Source: Janthinobacterium lividum
GTDB taxonomy: Bacteria > Pseudomonadota > Gammaproteobacteria > Steroidobacterales > Steroidobacteraceae
Reading direction: 5' to 3'
DNA: 6,211 nt
NCBI GenBank assembly: GCA_943327025.2
Contig: CALPVO020000140.1
Coordinates: 1 to 6,211 of the forward strand
A program made the translations under genes and the position numbers. Under the pieces are notes generated by a model. That model worked only from the letters and a program-made list of their open reading frames with translations, had not been told where the DNA came from and ran no database searches. Positions 1 to 5,536 of this stretch are shown here, piece by piece (the stretch's first letter is position 1; each line of letters opens with the position of its first letter).

Positions 1-56
1 CGGGCTGCCCCAAAGTGGCACGAAAGCCCGCCGTTCAAAACCTGCGGATGAACGGC
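1..56. repeat. Pair of adjacent inverted repeats at the left edge
   Basis: Two potential stem-loops lie back to back. The first has outer arms CGGGCT (1-6) and AGCCCG (25-30), with a nested TGCC (6-9) / GGCA (17-20). The second has perfect 7-bp arms GCCGTTC (30-36) and GAACGGC (50-56) around a 13-nt loop. No T-run follows on either strand, so a classic intrinsic terminator is not supported. The segment may be the 3' flank of a gene outside the window or a dispersed intergenic element. All frames here are short and none is convincing as coding sequence. Confidence 0.35.
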
Positions 57-105
57 AAGGCCAACTGTTCTAGGCGCCGCAGCGGCCCGGACTCCAATCC
101 GCCGG

Positions 106-145
106 CTTGGCTTGGCGTGGCGTGGCGTGGCGTGGCGTGGCGTGG
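106..145. repeat. Pentanucleotide tandem repeat (CTTGG)2(CGTGG)6
   Basis: Two CTTGG units (106-115) are followed directly by six perfect CGTGG units (116-145), giving a 40-bp run of eight 5-bp units that breaks at CGATC. It ends 77 bp before the GTG start of the flavoprotein gene and is not within any convincing reading frame. Short uniform tandem repeats like this tend to change copy number by replication slippage. Here that would change the spacing between upstream DNA and the gene's leader. Whether it has any function is unknown. Confidence 0.9.
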
Positions 146-156
146 CGATCGAAACG

Positions 157-220
157 TGATTTATTCTCGAGTGTTCTGATTTATTTCTTGCTGAAGGCAG
201 GTCCTAAATCCGCCTAAAAT
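157..220 (+). promoter_or_regulatory. AT-rich leader with phased direct repeats ahead of the flavoprotein gene
   Basis: Base composition switches from very GC-rich to AT-rich at about 150. The nonamer TGATTTATT occurs twice (157-165 and 177-185), with starts exactly 20 bp apart. Further on, CCTAAA occurs twice (203-208 and 213-218), with starts exactly 10 bp apart. Spacing near multiples of a helical turn puts copies on one DNA face, as regulator sites often are. I could not find a -35/-10 pair with standard spacing: TTGCTG (188-193) and TAAAAT (215-220) are 21 bp apart, which is too far. This is probably the promoter and control region of the downstream gene, inferred from position and composition. 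Confidence 0.4.
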
Positions 221-222
221 CA

Positions 223-1557
223 GTGGTCATTGTCATGCCCCAGGTCCTCACCGAGTCCACTGCTCGCGAACAGATTGCAGACGTCCTGGTCATCGGCGGC
301 GGCACTGCCGGCTTCGGTGCAGCCATCGCCGCCGCGCGGCGCGGCGCGCGCGTCAGCCTCGTCGAAGGGACTTCCAAAATCGGCGGCGTCATGGCGTTTT
401 GCCCCGGCATGCCGTGGGGCGGCGGTTATCCAGTCGGCAGCAGCATCGGCGGTGTGTTCGAAGAACTCACCAGCCGCATGGTGAACCTCAATCCGCCCGC
501 TGCCTTGGTGCGTCACTCGACGCTGGAGAACTTCGGCGCGGAGGTTATCTACGACCACGAGGCCGCCACTTTCACCATGTTCGAGATGTTGGAAGAAGCG
601 GGCGTCAACGTACATCTCAACACGATTGCCGGAGCGCCAACGCTCAAGGGCAACCGTATCGTGTCCGTCGAGGCCTACGACCGGCGCGGCCCCCTCACCT
701 TCCGCCCGCAGGTCGTTATCGACTGCTCCGGTGACGGCGAAACGGCCGCCAAGGCAGGCGTTCCTTATACAGTGGGTAATGGCGCCGGTGACATGATGGG
801 CGTCACGCTGTCGTTCACCATGATCAACGCCGACTGGACCCGCGTTTTCGCTGATGAAGACCCGTACTTCGAGCGTTACGCGGCAGTAGGGGTGGCGGAA
901 GGCCGCCTGCACCCGGACTTGGCGAAGCTCTACTTGATGAAGGGTTTCCACGAAGGCGCCGTGTTCTGCAACACCGTGCACATTCGCGGTGTCGATGGAA
1001 CCGACCCGGCCGCCGTGGCCCGCGCCACGCAGGAAGGCCGCCGGCGCTGCCGACAGGTGGCCCGCTTCCTCACTGAAAGCGTACCGGGCTTCGAGAAAGC
1101 CCGCATGACCGACTTAGGGCCCACGGTGGGCGTTCGCGAAACGCGGCGCTTGGAGGCCATGCACCGCATTACCGGGCAGGAAATTGCCCACGCCACGAAA
1201 TTCGAAGATGGCATCGTCGCTTGCGACAACCCCGTGGACGACGTAATGCGTGGCGATGGCGCCATGACGCACGAGGCAGCCGTGGGCAAGGGTGCGTTCT
1301 ACACCATTCCGCTGCGCACGCTTATTCCGAAGACGGTGGAAAATCTACTGTTCGCCGGGCGGCTCATCTGTGCCGATGCTGTGGCGTTTGCTTCGGTACG
1401 TGGCATGCCGCAGTGCATGGCCATGGGCCAAGCGGTAGGCATCACGGCCGCCATGGCCTTGCAAAACCAGTGCAGCGTGCAGGCTGTGGACCGCGGGCAG
1501 GTAGTCGCCGCACAAGCAGCGCAAGGCGTGAACCGCATTGGGGCCGTAGCGGTCTAG
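223..1557 (+). CDS. FAD-dependent oxidoreductase (FAD_oxidored-like family)
   Basis: This 444-residue flavoprotein is probably cytoplasmic, as no signal peptide or membrane segment is seen. The N-terminal Rossmann motif is GGGTAG at residues 25-30 in the strand-helix context VLVIGGGTAGFGAAIAAARRGARVSLVE, and Glu48 is the acidic residue expected to hold the adenosine ribose. The middle shows DCSGDGETAAKAGVPY (167-182) and GVRETRRLEA (303-312). The C-terminal flavin-closing region is NLLFAGRLICAD (374-385) plus SVRGMPQCMAMGQAVG (391-406). This order and the length match the family annotated as FAD-dependent oxidoreductase / FAD_oxidored. Substrates of most members are unknown and nothing here identifies one. 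The start is uncertain: GTG at 223 and ATG at 235 are in frame, and neither has a well-placed Shine-Dalgarno sequence (AAGGCAGG near 195-202 is too far away). The gene stands alone on its strand and converges with the next gene. Confidence 0.9.
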   Translation: MVIVMPQVLTESTAREQIADVLVIGGGTAGFGAAIAAARRGARVSLVEGTSKIGGVMAFCPGMPWGGGYPVGSSIGGVFEELTSRMVNLNPPAALVRHSTLENFGAEVIYDHEAATFTMFEMLEEAGVNVHLNTIAGAPTLKGNRIVSVEAYDRRGPLTFRPQVVIDCSGDGETAAKAGVPYTVGNGAGDMMGVTLSFTMINADWTRVFADEDPYFERYAAVGVAEGRLHPDLAKLYLMKGFHEGAVFCNTVHIRGVDGTDPAAVARATQEGRRRCRQVARFLTESVPGFEKARMTDLGPTVGVRETRRLEAMHRITGQEIAHATKFEDGIVACDNPVDDVMRGDGAMTHEAAVGKGAFYTIPLRTLIPKTVENLLFAGRLICADAVAFASVRGMPQCMAMGQAVGITAAMALQNQCSVQAVDRGQVVAAQAAQGVNRIGAVAV

Positions 1558-1569
1558 CAGCGGCAGAAG

Positions 1570-1589
1570 ACCAGACCCAAGGTCGGTTT
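1570..1589 (+). terminator. Weak hairpin between convergent genes
   Basis: In the 64-bp gap between two convergent genes, ACC-A-GACC (1570-1577) can pair with GGTC-GGT (1581-1587) around a CAA loop. This leaves a single bulged A and is followed by only TTT. It could help end the rightward flavoprotein transcript, but the T-run is short and an alternative CGGT/ACCG stem overlaps it. This is a weak candidate. Confidence 0.25.
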
Positions 1590-1621
1590 CACCGCCGTCG
1601 TTACTCAAGTCTTTAGGTGCT

Positions 1622-2176
1622 TCAGCGCCAGTTGGCGTTTTCGCTCCAGAAAGCCACGCTGCGCCGGTAGGACTCGGCTTCCAGTGGCACGCCCGAGCCG
1701 CCCTCCGTCACGCCCAGCGCGTTGCGCATCATGGTCACAGGCGCCATGGGGATTTCTTCCGGGGTGCTGGTGTAGAGGCAGCCCACCACGCCCCAGTCGC
1801 CATCAATAGGCGAGCCCTCCTTCGCCAGTTGTTCGGCGCTGTAGAGGATAGGCAGCAAATATTCGGCCACCGGCGGCTCCAGCCCTTCGAACCAGCGCAC
1901 CAACACCGGCAACTCGCGGTCGTTGCGGGCCTCATAACGTGACCGCAGTAGATGGCGGTTTTCATCGGTGATGGGCGCCGTCAGACAGCGTGTGCTGGTC
2001 CAGTTGCGGTGCACATGGAGCACGCAAAAAGGCGCATAGCCGGGCCGCACGTGCAGGGGAACGCGCACGTTTAGCTCCTGCTCGAACTGCCTGGCCGTGA
2101 TGTCCTGGATGGTGTTCGGGCGGGGAACCCGCGGAAACAGCCGCGGGCGGGCGAATTCGGTCAGGATGATGCGCAT
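1622..2176 (-). CDS. DUF3228-like protein
   Basis: This 184-residue soluble protein has no signal peptide or membrane helix. It resembles the DUF3228 family by recall, and I know of no established function. Distinctive stretches are LTEFARPRLFPRVPRPNTIQD (5-25), GYAPFCVLHVHRNWTSTRCLTAPIT (46-70), LPVLVRWFEGLEPPVAEYLLPILYS (89-113), DWGVVGCLYT (127-136) and the C-terminal SVAFWSENANWR. The many conserved-looking Trp, His and Cys residues suggest a structured core, but no catalytic site can be assigned. The frame stays open upstream to an ATG at 2302. I chose the ATG at 2176 because the family-like sequence begins there, while the longer form would run across the vapBC operator and into vapB. 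No clear Shine-Dalgarno sequence precedes 2176. The gene is divergent from vapB and shares its 106-bp promoter gap. Confidence 0.8.
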   Translation of the reverse strand: MRIILTEFARPRLFPRVPRPNTIQDITARQFEQELNVRVPLHVRPGYAPFCVLHVHRNWTSTRCLTAPITDENRHLLRSRYEARNDRELPVLVRWFEGLEPPVAEYLLPILYSAEQLAKEGSPIDGDWGVVGCLYTSTPEEIPMAPVTMMRNALGVTEGGSGVPLEAESYRRSVAFWSENANWR

Positions 2177-2227
2177 ACGCCAATGATACCGGGCACCAGC
2201 GTATATGGCAGCAACTTCCCTAGCGCT

Positions 2228-2259
2228 TTTAGCATCGTTTTTGATGCTAAACTGCATCA
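2228..2259. promoter_or_regulatory. Probable VapB/VapBC operator (three phased half-sites)
   Basis: A perfect 9-bp inverted repeat, TTTAGCATC (2228-2236) and GATGCTAAA (2243-2251), surrounds a 6-nt centre. Its right arm also forms a second inverted repeat, TGATGC (2242-2247) with GCATCA (2254-2259). The core pentamer therefore occurs three times in alternating orientation: GCATC at 2232, GATGC at 2243 and GCATC at 2254, spaced exactly 11 bp apart. VapB antitoxins, alone or in complex with VapC, commonly bind inverted repeats in their own promoter. The site ends 24 bp before the vapB ATG. It could also affect the divergent DUF3228-like gene. I could not identify a convincing -35/-10 pair around it. 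Confidence 0.65.
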
Positions 2260-2272
2260 TTCGTGAAACATT

Positions 2273-2279
2273 GGATAGG
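2273..2279 (+). promoter_or_regulatory. Ribosome binding site deciding the vapB start
   Basis: GGATAGG lies just upstream of the ATG at 2283, with 7 nt between its GGA and the start codon. It supports 2283 over the in-frame ATG at 2205, which would add 26 unrelated residues encoded across the operator palindrome. Confidence 0.6.
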
Positions 2280-2282
2280 CCC

Positions 2283-2477
2283 ATGCGCACCACCGTCACC
2301 ATCGACGACGACCTCTACCAAAAAGCTCTGGACGTGGCCGACCCCACCATGGACAAGGCCGACCTGTTTCGGGAGGCGGTGAAGCTTTTCGTTCGGGTCC
2401 GGTCCGCCAACCGCTTGGCCGCACTGGGTGGAAAGGCGCCCAAAATGGCGGACATACAGCGGCGGCGCCCGGAATAA
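2283..2477 (+). CDS. vapB: VapB-family antitoxin (type II toxin-antitoxin)
   Basis: This 64-residue antitoxin is expected to neutralise the adjacent PIN-domain toxin and repress the operon. The N-terminus RTTVTIDDDLYQKALDVAD is a ribbon-helix-helix DNA-binding fold: beta strand at about residues 2-7, helix 1 at about 9-19 and helix 2 at about 25-40, typical of the short VapB/DUF2191 class. The C-terminus RLAALGGKAPKMADIQRRR (44-62) matches the flexible toxin-binding tail with the common LAALGG motif. The start at 2283 is set by the conserved MRTTV opening and the upstream GGATAGG. Its TAA stop overlaps the ribosome binding site of the toxin gene 12 bp downstream, so the two are almost certainly one transcript with coupled translation. 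The operator-like inverted repeats upstream fit autoregulation. Confidence 0.9.
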   Translation: MRTTVTIDDDLYQKALDVADPTMDKADLFREAVKLFVRVRSANRLAALGGKAPKMADIQRRRPE

Positions 2478-2489
2478 GGCATCCCCGGC

Positions 2490-2873
2490 ATGGCACTGGT
2501 GCTGGCGGACACTTCCGTTTGGGTAGCGCATTTCCGGAGTGCGAACCCGACACTGACGGCCTTACTGGAAGCGGACCAAGCCTTGTGCCACCCCATGGTG
2601 GTGTTGGAGATTGCCTGCGGAACGCCGCCCTCCCCAAGGGCGAGAACCCTGGCGGATTTGCAGAAACTGCAACAAGCCGTGGTGGCAACCACCACAGAGA
2701 CGCTGGATTTGATCACTCGAGAACGCCTATACGATTCCGGATGTGGCGCCGTCGATGTGGCCTTGCTGGCGGCCACGTTACTGACGCCTAGCGCGCGTTT
2801 GTGGACGCTGGATAAAAAACTCAGTGCACTAGCAAAACGCTTGGGCGTCGGTTTCGACGCTACCAAGCGTTAG
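2490..2873 (+). CDS. vapC: VapC-family PIN-domain ribonuclease toxin
   Basis: This 127-residue protein has full length for a VapC toxin. PIN-domain VapCs are Mg2+-dependent endoribonucleases, many of which cut tRNA or rRNA and so stop translation. The four acidic residues expected in the metal site are all present: Asp7 in VLADTSVWVAHF, Glu40 in VVLEIACG, Asp89 in GAVDVALLAATLL and Asp108 in LWTLDKKL. The toxin therefore looks catalytically intact. The ATG at 2490 is preceded by AAGG (2476-2479), which overlaps the vapB TAA and leaves 10 nt of spacing. The RNA target cannot be read from the sequence. The gene ends only 23 bp from the stop of a convergent gene. Confidence 0.92.
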   Translation: MALVLADTSVWVAHFRSANPTLTALLEADQALCHPMVVLEIACGTPPSPRARTLADLQKLQQAVVATTTETLDLITRERLYDSGCGAVDVALLAATLLTPSARLWTLDKKLSALAKRLGVGFDATKR

Positions 2874-2894
2874 CTCACTCTGCTCGCCGAACTA

Positions 2895-2911
2895 TCCTAC
2901 TTCCCGTAGGA
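2895..2911. terminator. Short hairpin at the vapC/dehydrogenase convergent junction
   Basis: Perfect 6-bp arms TCCTAC (2895-2900) and GTAGGA (2906-2911) enclose a 5-nt loop. The hairpin covers the stop codon of the leftward dehydrogenase gene and lies 21 bp past the vapC stop, so it is readable from both strands. Neither strand has a T-run after it. It may slow or protect 3' ends, but this is a weak terminator candidate. Confidence 0.3.
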
Positions 2912-4678
2912 AATGCGGTAGATGAGGTTGGCACCGTCATCCGCCAGCAGCAGCGCACCGTCTTTCGCGACAGCGATAGCCACGGGGCGGCCCCAGGCAT
3001 CACCCTCTTGATTGATGAATCCCGTAAGGAAATCTACATACTCACCCGTGGGCTTTCCATGGAGCATCGGCAGCGTCACCACCTTGTGGCCCGTACGCTC
3101 GCCACGGTTCCACGAGCCATGCAGCACCACGAACGGCAGGCCGTGGTACTTCGCCGGAAGCAGCGAGCTACCCGCCGTCGCGTTGTAAAACTTGATGCTC
3201 ATCGCTGCTGAATGGGAAGTGAACGGCACATCCGGGTTCGTCATCTTGCCGGCCAAGTCAGGGCGCTCCCCAGCCAAGCGGGGGTCTTCGCGGTTACCGA
3301 GGTAATACCAAGGCCAGCCGTAAAAGGCCCCTTCTGCGACCCGCGTCGCGTAGTCGGGCACCAGGTTATCGCCCAAGGCGTCGCGTTCGTTCACGGTGCA
3401 CCACACCTCGCCACTGCCTGGCTGCAGCGTCATGCCGGTGCAGTTACGCAGACCCGTGGCGTACGCGCGGCCCCGTGTGTCAGCGATGGTGCCAGCGGTT
3501 GCAGCAGCAACGCTGTCGACAGGAGTGCCGTCGCGAACGTCGAATACTCGCACTTGCGCACGATTTTCTTCGTTGTCCCACGCTGCCCCCAGGCCTTCCT
3601 GCGCCTGCCAGCTGCGCGCTTCGTCCAGCGTCTTCTTCGCCATTTTCTCGGCGTAATTGGAAAGCGAACCCACCGCGACATAGAGCTTCTTGCCATCCGG
3701 CGAGAAGACGATGTCGCGGGTGACGTGCCCACCAGCCACCGGCGACAGCTGCGGGATGATCACCTCCGGAACTTGCATGGCCGCCGTCATGCCTTCCGTG
3801 AAGGCATAGCGCACCACGCGGTTCACCTCAGCCACATATAACCAGCGCGGGTTTCCAGCTGACGGATCAAATGCTATGCCATACGGCTGCTGCAGACCAC
3901 TCGCGAACACGGTTACCGTGGCAGTCTTGCCGTCCGCCGTCGGCCGTAGCACCTTCAGCTTGCCCGCTTTTGTCTCCGCCACGACGACATCGCCGTTCGG
4001 CGCTACCAGCATAGTCCGGGGCCCCGTGAGGCCCTCCAAAAACACCTCGACGTGGAAGCCCGGGGGCACGGCCAACTTCGCCCCCTCCGGCTTCGGCACT
4101 ACGCGCGGGAGGTTGCGGGCGGACGCCGTGGCGAAGGGAGCCGGAAGCTTATTGATGTCGATACGGTGGACACGCCCCGGCGCATCTTTCTTCCAGTCGG
4201 CAACAGCATTGGCAGCGACGGCTTCGGGTCCCGTGACAACCGTGGCAGCCGGCGCTGCCGCCCGCGCCGGCATCGCTGCCGCCTGCTCCGGCGGCAAAGT
4301 GCCTTCCTTCACCGCAGTGAAGTAAGCCGCTAGATTCTCGCGATCCACAGCGCTCTGCACCGGGATTACCATGGCGGTACCCGGCACGACGCCCGCAGGG
4401 TTCGCTAGAAAGCGTTGCAGGGAAGCGGCGTCCCAGACGATGCCAGAATTCTTCAGGGCCGCGGTATAGGCGTAGTCGTCGGAACTGCCGGCCTTGCGTC
4501 CAAGGACGCCCTGCAAGTTCGGGCCCTGAGCGCCACCGTTGTCCCCGGCCTCCGCGCTATGGCAGAGCGCGCACTGAGCTCGAAAATAGCCGCGGCCAGC
4601 CACTGCATCGGCCCCGAATGACGGGGCCGGAACCACTACGAGAAGTGCCGCAAGGGCGAAAAGAGTACGCGCTGTCAT
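2897..4678 (-). CDS. Periplasmic cytochrome c / sorbosone-dehydrogenase-like fusion protein
   Basis: This 593-residue exported protein probably oxidises a sugar or related alcohol/aldehyde and passes electrons to its own heme and then to the respiratory chain. Residues 1-22/23 form a signal peptide (TAR, hydrophobic core 5-18, cleavage near SFGA). Residues about 24-125 are a class I cytochrome c: heme site CALCH (36-40), GPNLQGVLGRKAG (52-64) and probable axial Met103 in PGTAM. An Ala/Pro-rich linker follows (about 126-165). Residues about 200-593 form a beta-propeller like L-sorbosone/glucose dehydrogenases, with GGHVTRDIVFSPDGKKLYVAVGS (316-338), GLRNCTGM (409-416), VNERDALGDNLVPDY (429-443), FYGWPWYYLG (452-461), HGSWNR (520-525) and GRPVAI (563-568). 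His318 and Arg411 are candidate PQQ-site residues by family resemblance. PQQ use and the substrate are inferred. GAGGGG (4687-4682) sits only 3 nt before the ATG. Confidence 0.88.
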   Translation of the reverse strand: MTARTLFALAALLVVVPAPSFGADAVAGRGYFRAQCALCHSAEAGDNGGAQGPNLQGVLGRKAGSSDDYAYTAALKNSGIVWDAASLQRFLANPAGVVPGTAMVIPVQSAVDRENLAAYFTAVKEGTLPPEQAAAMPARAAAPAATVVTGPEAVAANAVADWKKDAPGRVHRIDINKLPAPFATASARNLPRVVPKPEGAKLAVPPGFHVEVFLEGLTGPRTMLVAPNGDVVVAETKAGKLKVLRPTADGKTATVTVFASGLQQPYGIAFDPSAGNPRWLYVAEVNRVVRYAFTEGMTAAMQVPEVIIPQLSPVAGGHVTRDIVFSPDGKKLYVAVGSLSNYAEKMAKKTLDEARSWQAQEGLGAAWDNEENRAQVRVFDVRDGTPVDSVAAATAGTIADTRGRAYATGLRNCTGMTLQPGSGEVWCTVNERDALGDNLVPDYATRVAEGAFYGWPWYYLGNREDPRLAGERPDLAGKMTNPDVPFTSHSAAMSIKFYNATAGSSLLPAKYHGLPFVVLHGSWNRGERTGHKVVTLPMLHGKPTGEYVDFLTGFINQEGDAWGRPVAIAVAKDGALLLADDGANLIYRISYGK

Positions 4679-4707
4679 GTTCCCCTCGTGGGCTAGTGCG
4701 GGCCAGA

Positions 4708-4732
4708 GCGGAAACAGTACCAGTGTTTTCGC
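4708..4732. promoter_or_regulatory. Near-palindrome in the acetolactate decarboxylase/dehydrogenase gap
   Basis: Arms GCGGAAACA (4708-4716) and TGTTTTCGC (4724-4732) match at 8 of 9 positions around a 7-nt centre. The element sits in the 80-bp gap, 30 bp upstream of the dehydrogenase start on the minus strand. Its size and symmetry suit an operator for a dimeric regulator. As RNA it could form a stem after the decarboxylase stop, but no U-run follows. The TetR-type regulator encoded upstream is one possible binder, which is inference only. Confidence 0.4.
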
Positions 4733-4758
4733 GAACCGGCCGACTTGAGATAAGCGCG

Positions 4759-5469
4759 CTACTCCGCCTCGTCCAAATCCTTGGCCGCATCTCGTGTGAA
4801 ATCCTGGGTCAAGTAATCTAGCGTAATGGGCAAGGCCAGCTCCATCCGCCGGATGTATTGAATACCGACGCGGACTTTGCGTGGGACACAGCTCATCAGA
4901 TGACCGCCACGCGTACGGTCATCCGACAGGAAATGCAGGTGCAGGCCTGGCACATTCACATTGGCCATGAACGCTGGCGTATAGAACCCGGCCACGGTCC
5001 CATGCACGCCGTGAAATTCCATCAGCGCCTGCTCTCGCGCCACCTCTACTAGCGGACGGTAGCTATCTTGCCGTGGGATGGAGCGGACGTTCACCTGCTC
5101 GAATTCACCCTCGATGCGCAAGGCGTAGAAGATATTCCGCGAGGGCAGCAGGGAATACAGCGCACGTTCGAAACTTTCCCAAGTCCAAGTGCCGTCGAAC
5201 TCTTCGGTACAGGTCGGCTGATAGAACGTTACGCAAGCAAAGGGAGTGTGCGCCGTATTCGGCATTTCGCGCACCACGCCGCCGCCATCAATCTGGAAGA
5301 TGTGCCCGTCCAGAATGACCATCTCTCCGTCTACATGGTCAAACGTGCCAAGGCCAAAATCTCCGTGCTGCAACACCTCCTGCAGCGGAATTTTCTCTTC
5401 ATAGATTCCCTCCACCAGCGCGTTGACGGGGGAGCAGAGGTACAAGGGATGGTCGATGGGGGTACTCAT
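4759..5469 (-). CDS. budA: Alpha-acetolactate decarboxylase
   Basis: This 236-residue cytoplasmic enzyme converts (S)-2-acetolactate to (R)-acetoin and CO2, the second step of the acetoin/2,3-butanediol pathway. The zinc ligands of the family are visible as HLH...H: His177, His179 and His190 in GLHLHFLSDDRTRGGHL, with the same 2- and 11-residue spacing as in the characterised enzymes. Other family signatures are HGDFGLGTFDHVDGEMVILDG (35-55, Glu49), TPFACVTFY (75-83), NVRSIPRQ with Arg129 (127-134), and EFHGVHGTVAGFYTPAFM (151-168). The protein looks complete. The ATG at 5469 is supported by AGGA (5480-5477) with 7 nt of spacing. No acetolactate synthase gene lies beside it, so the acetolactate must come from elsewhere, for instance the valine/isoleucine pathway. 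A TetR-family gene ends 67 bp upstream on the same strand and may control it. The gene is also called aldB or alsD in other organisms. Confidence 0.93.
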   Translation of the reverse strand: MSTPIDHPLYLCSPVNALVEGIYEEKIPLQEVLQHGDFGLGTFDHVDGEMVILDGHIFQIDGGGVVREMPNTAHTPFACVTFYQPTCTEEFDGTWTWESFERALYSLLPSRNIFYALRIEGEFEQVNVRSIPRQDSYRPLVEVAREQALMEFHGVHGTVAGFYTPAFMANVNVPGLHLHFLSDDRTRGGHLMSCVPRKVRVGIQYIRRMELALPITLDYLTQDFTRDAAKDLDEAE

Positions 5470-5496
5470 GGTTTCATCCTAAGCGTTATGAGACGC

Positions 5497-5504
5497 AGCG
5501 GAAA
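5497..5504 (-). promoter_or_regulatory. 8-mer TTTCCGCT in the budA leader, shared with the dehydrogenase leader
   Basis: On the minus strand TTTCCGCT occurs at 5504-5497, 27 nt before the budA ATG. The identical octamer at 4714-4707 lies 28 nt before the dehydrogenase ATG, where it overlaps one arm of the near-palindrome. The matching sequence and position suggest a shared control element, but two copies of an 8-mer could be chance. Confidence 0.3.
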
Positions 5505-5536
5505 TTTAAGCACCGAACGCGTGCGAAAGCCGGGCT

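Noticed and set aside
1..73. C-terminal tail of an upstream plus-strand gene
   Set aside because: Frames 1 and 2 are open from the edge to stops at 49-51 and 71-73, but the 16 and 23 residues are too short and featureless to choose between chance and a real gene end.
188..220. Sigma-70 promoter from TTGCTG and TAAAAT before the flavoprotein gene
   Set aside because: The 21-bp spacer is too long and the -10 would almost touch the GTG start.
220..981. A 253-codon open frame on the minus strand opposite the flavoprotein gene
   Set aside because: It is antisense to a gene with clear family motifs, shows low-complexity Arg/Ala/His/Gly content with no recognisable domain, and is expected by chance in GC-rich coding DNA.
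2228..2251. Intrinsic terminator reading of the 9-bp palindrome upstream of vapB
   Set aside because: The stem is AT-rich, is not followed by a T-run, and sits between divergent genes where no transcript should end. An operator is the better reading.
2205..2282. Longer vapB with an upstream ATG at 2205
   Set aside because: The extra 26 residues are encoded across the operator palindrome and do not resemble VapB. The start at 2283 has its own ribosome binding site.
2177..2302. Longer DUF3228-like protein starting at 2302
   Set aside because: The added 42 residues run through the vapBC operator and overlap the vapB start, and the family-like sequence begins at the ATG at 2176.
3212..3841. A 209-codon plus-strand open frame opposite the dehydrogenase gene
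   Set aside because: It is a shadow of the dehydrogenase coding frame. Its composition is His/Arg-rich and no family is recognised.
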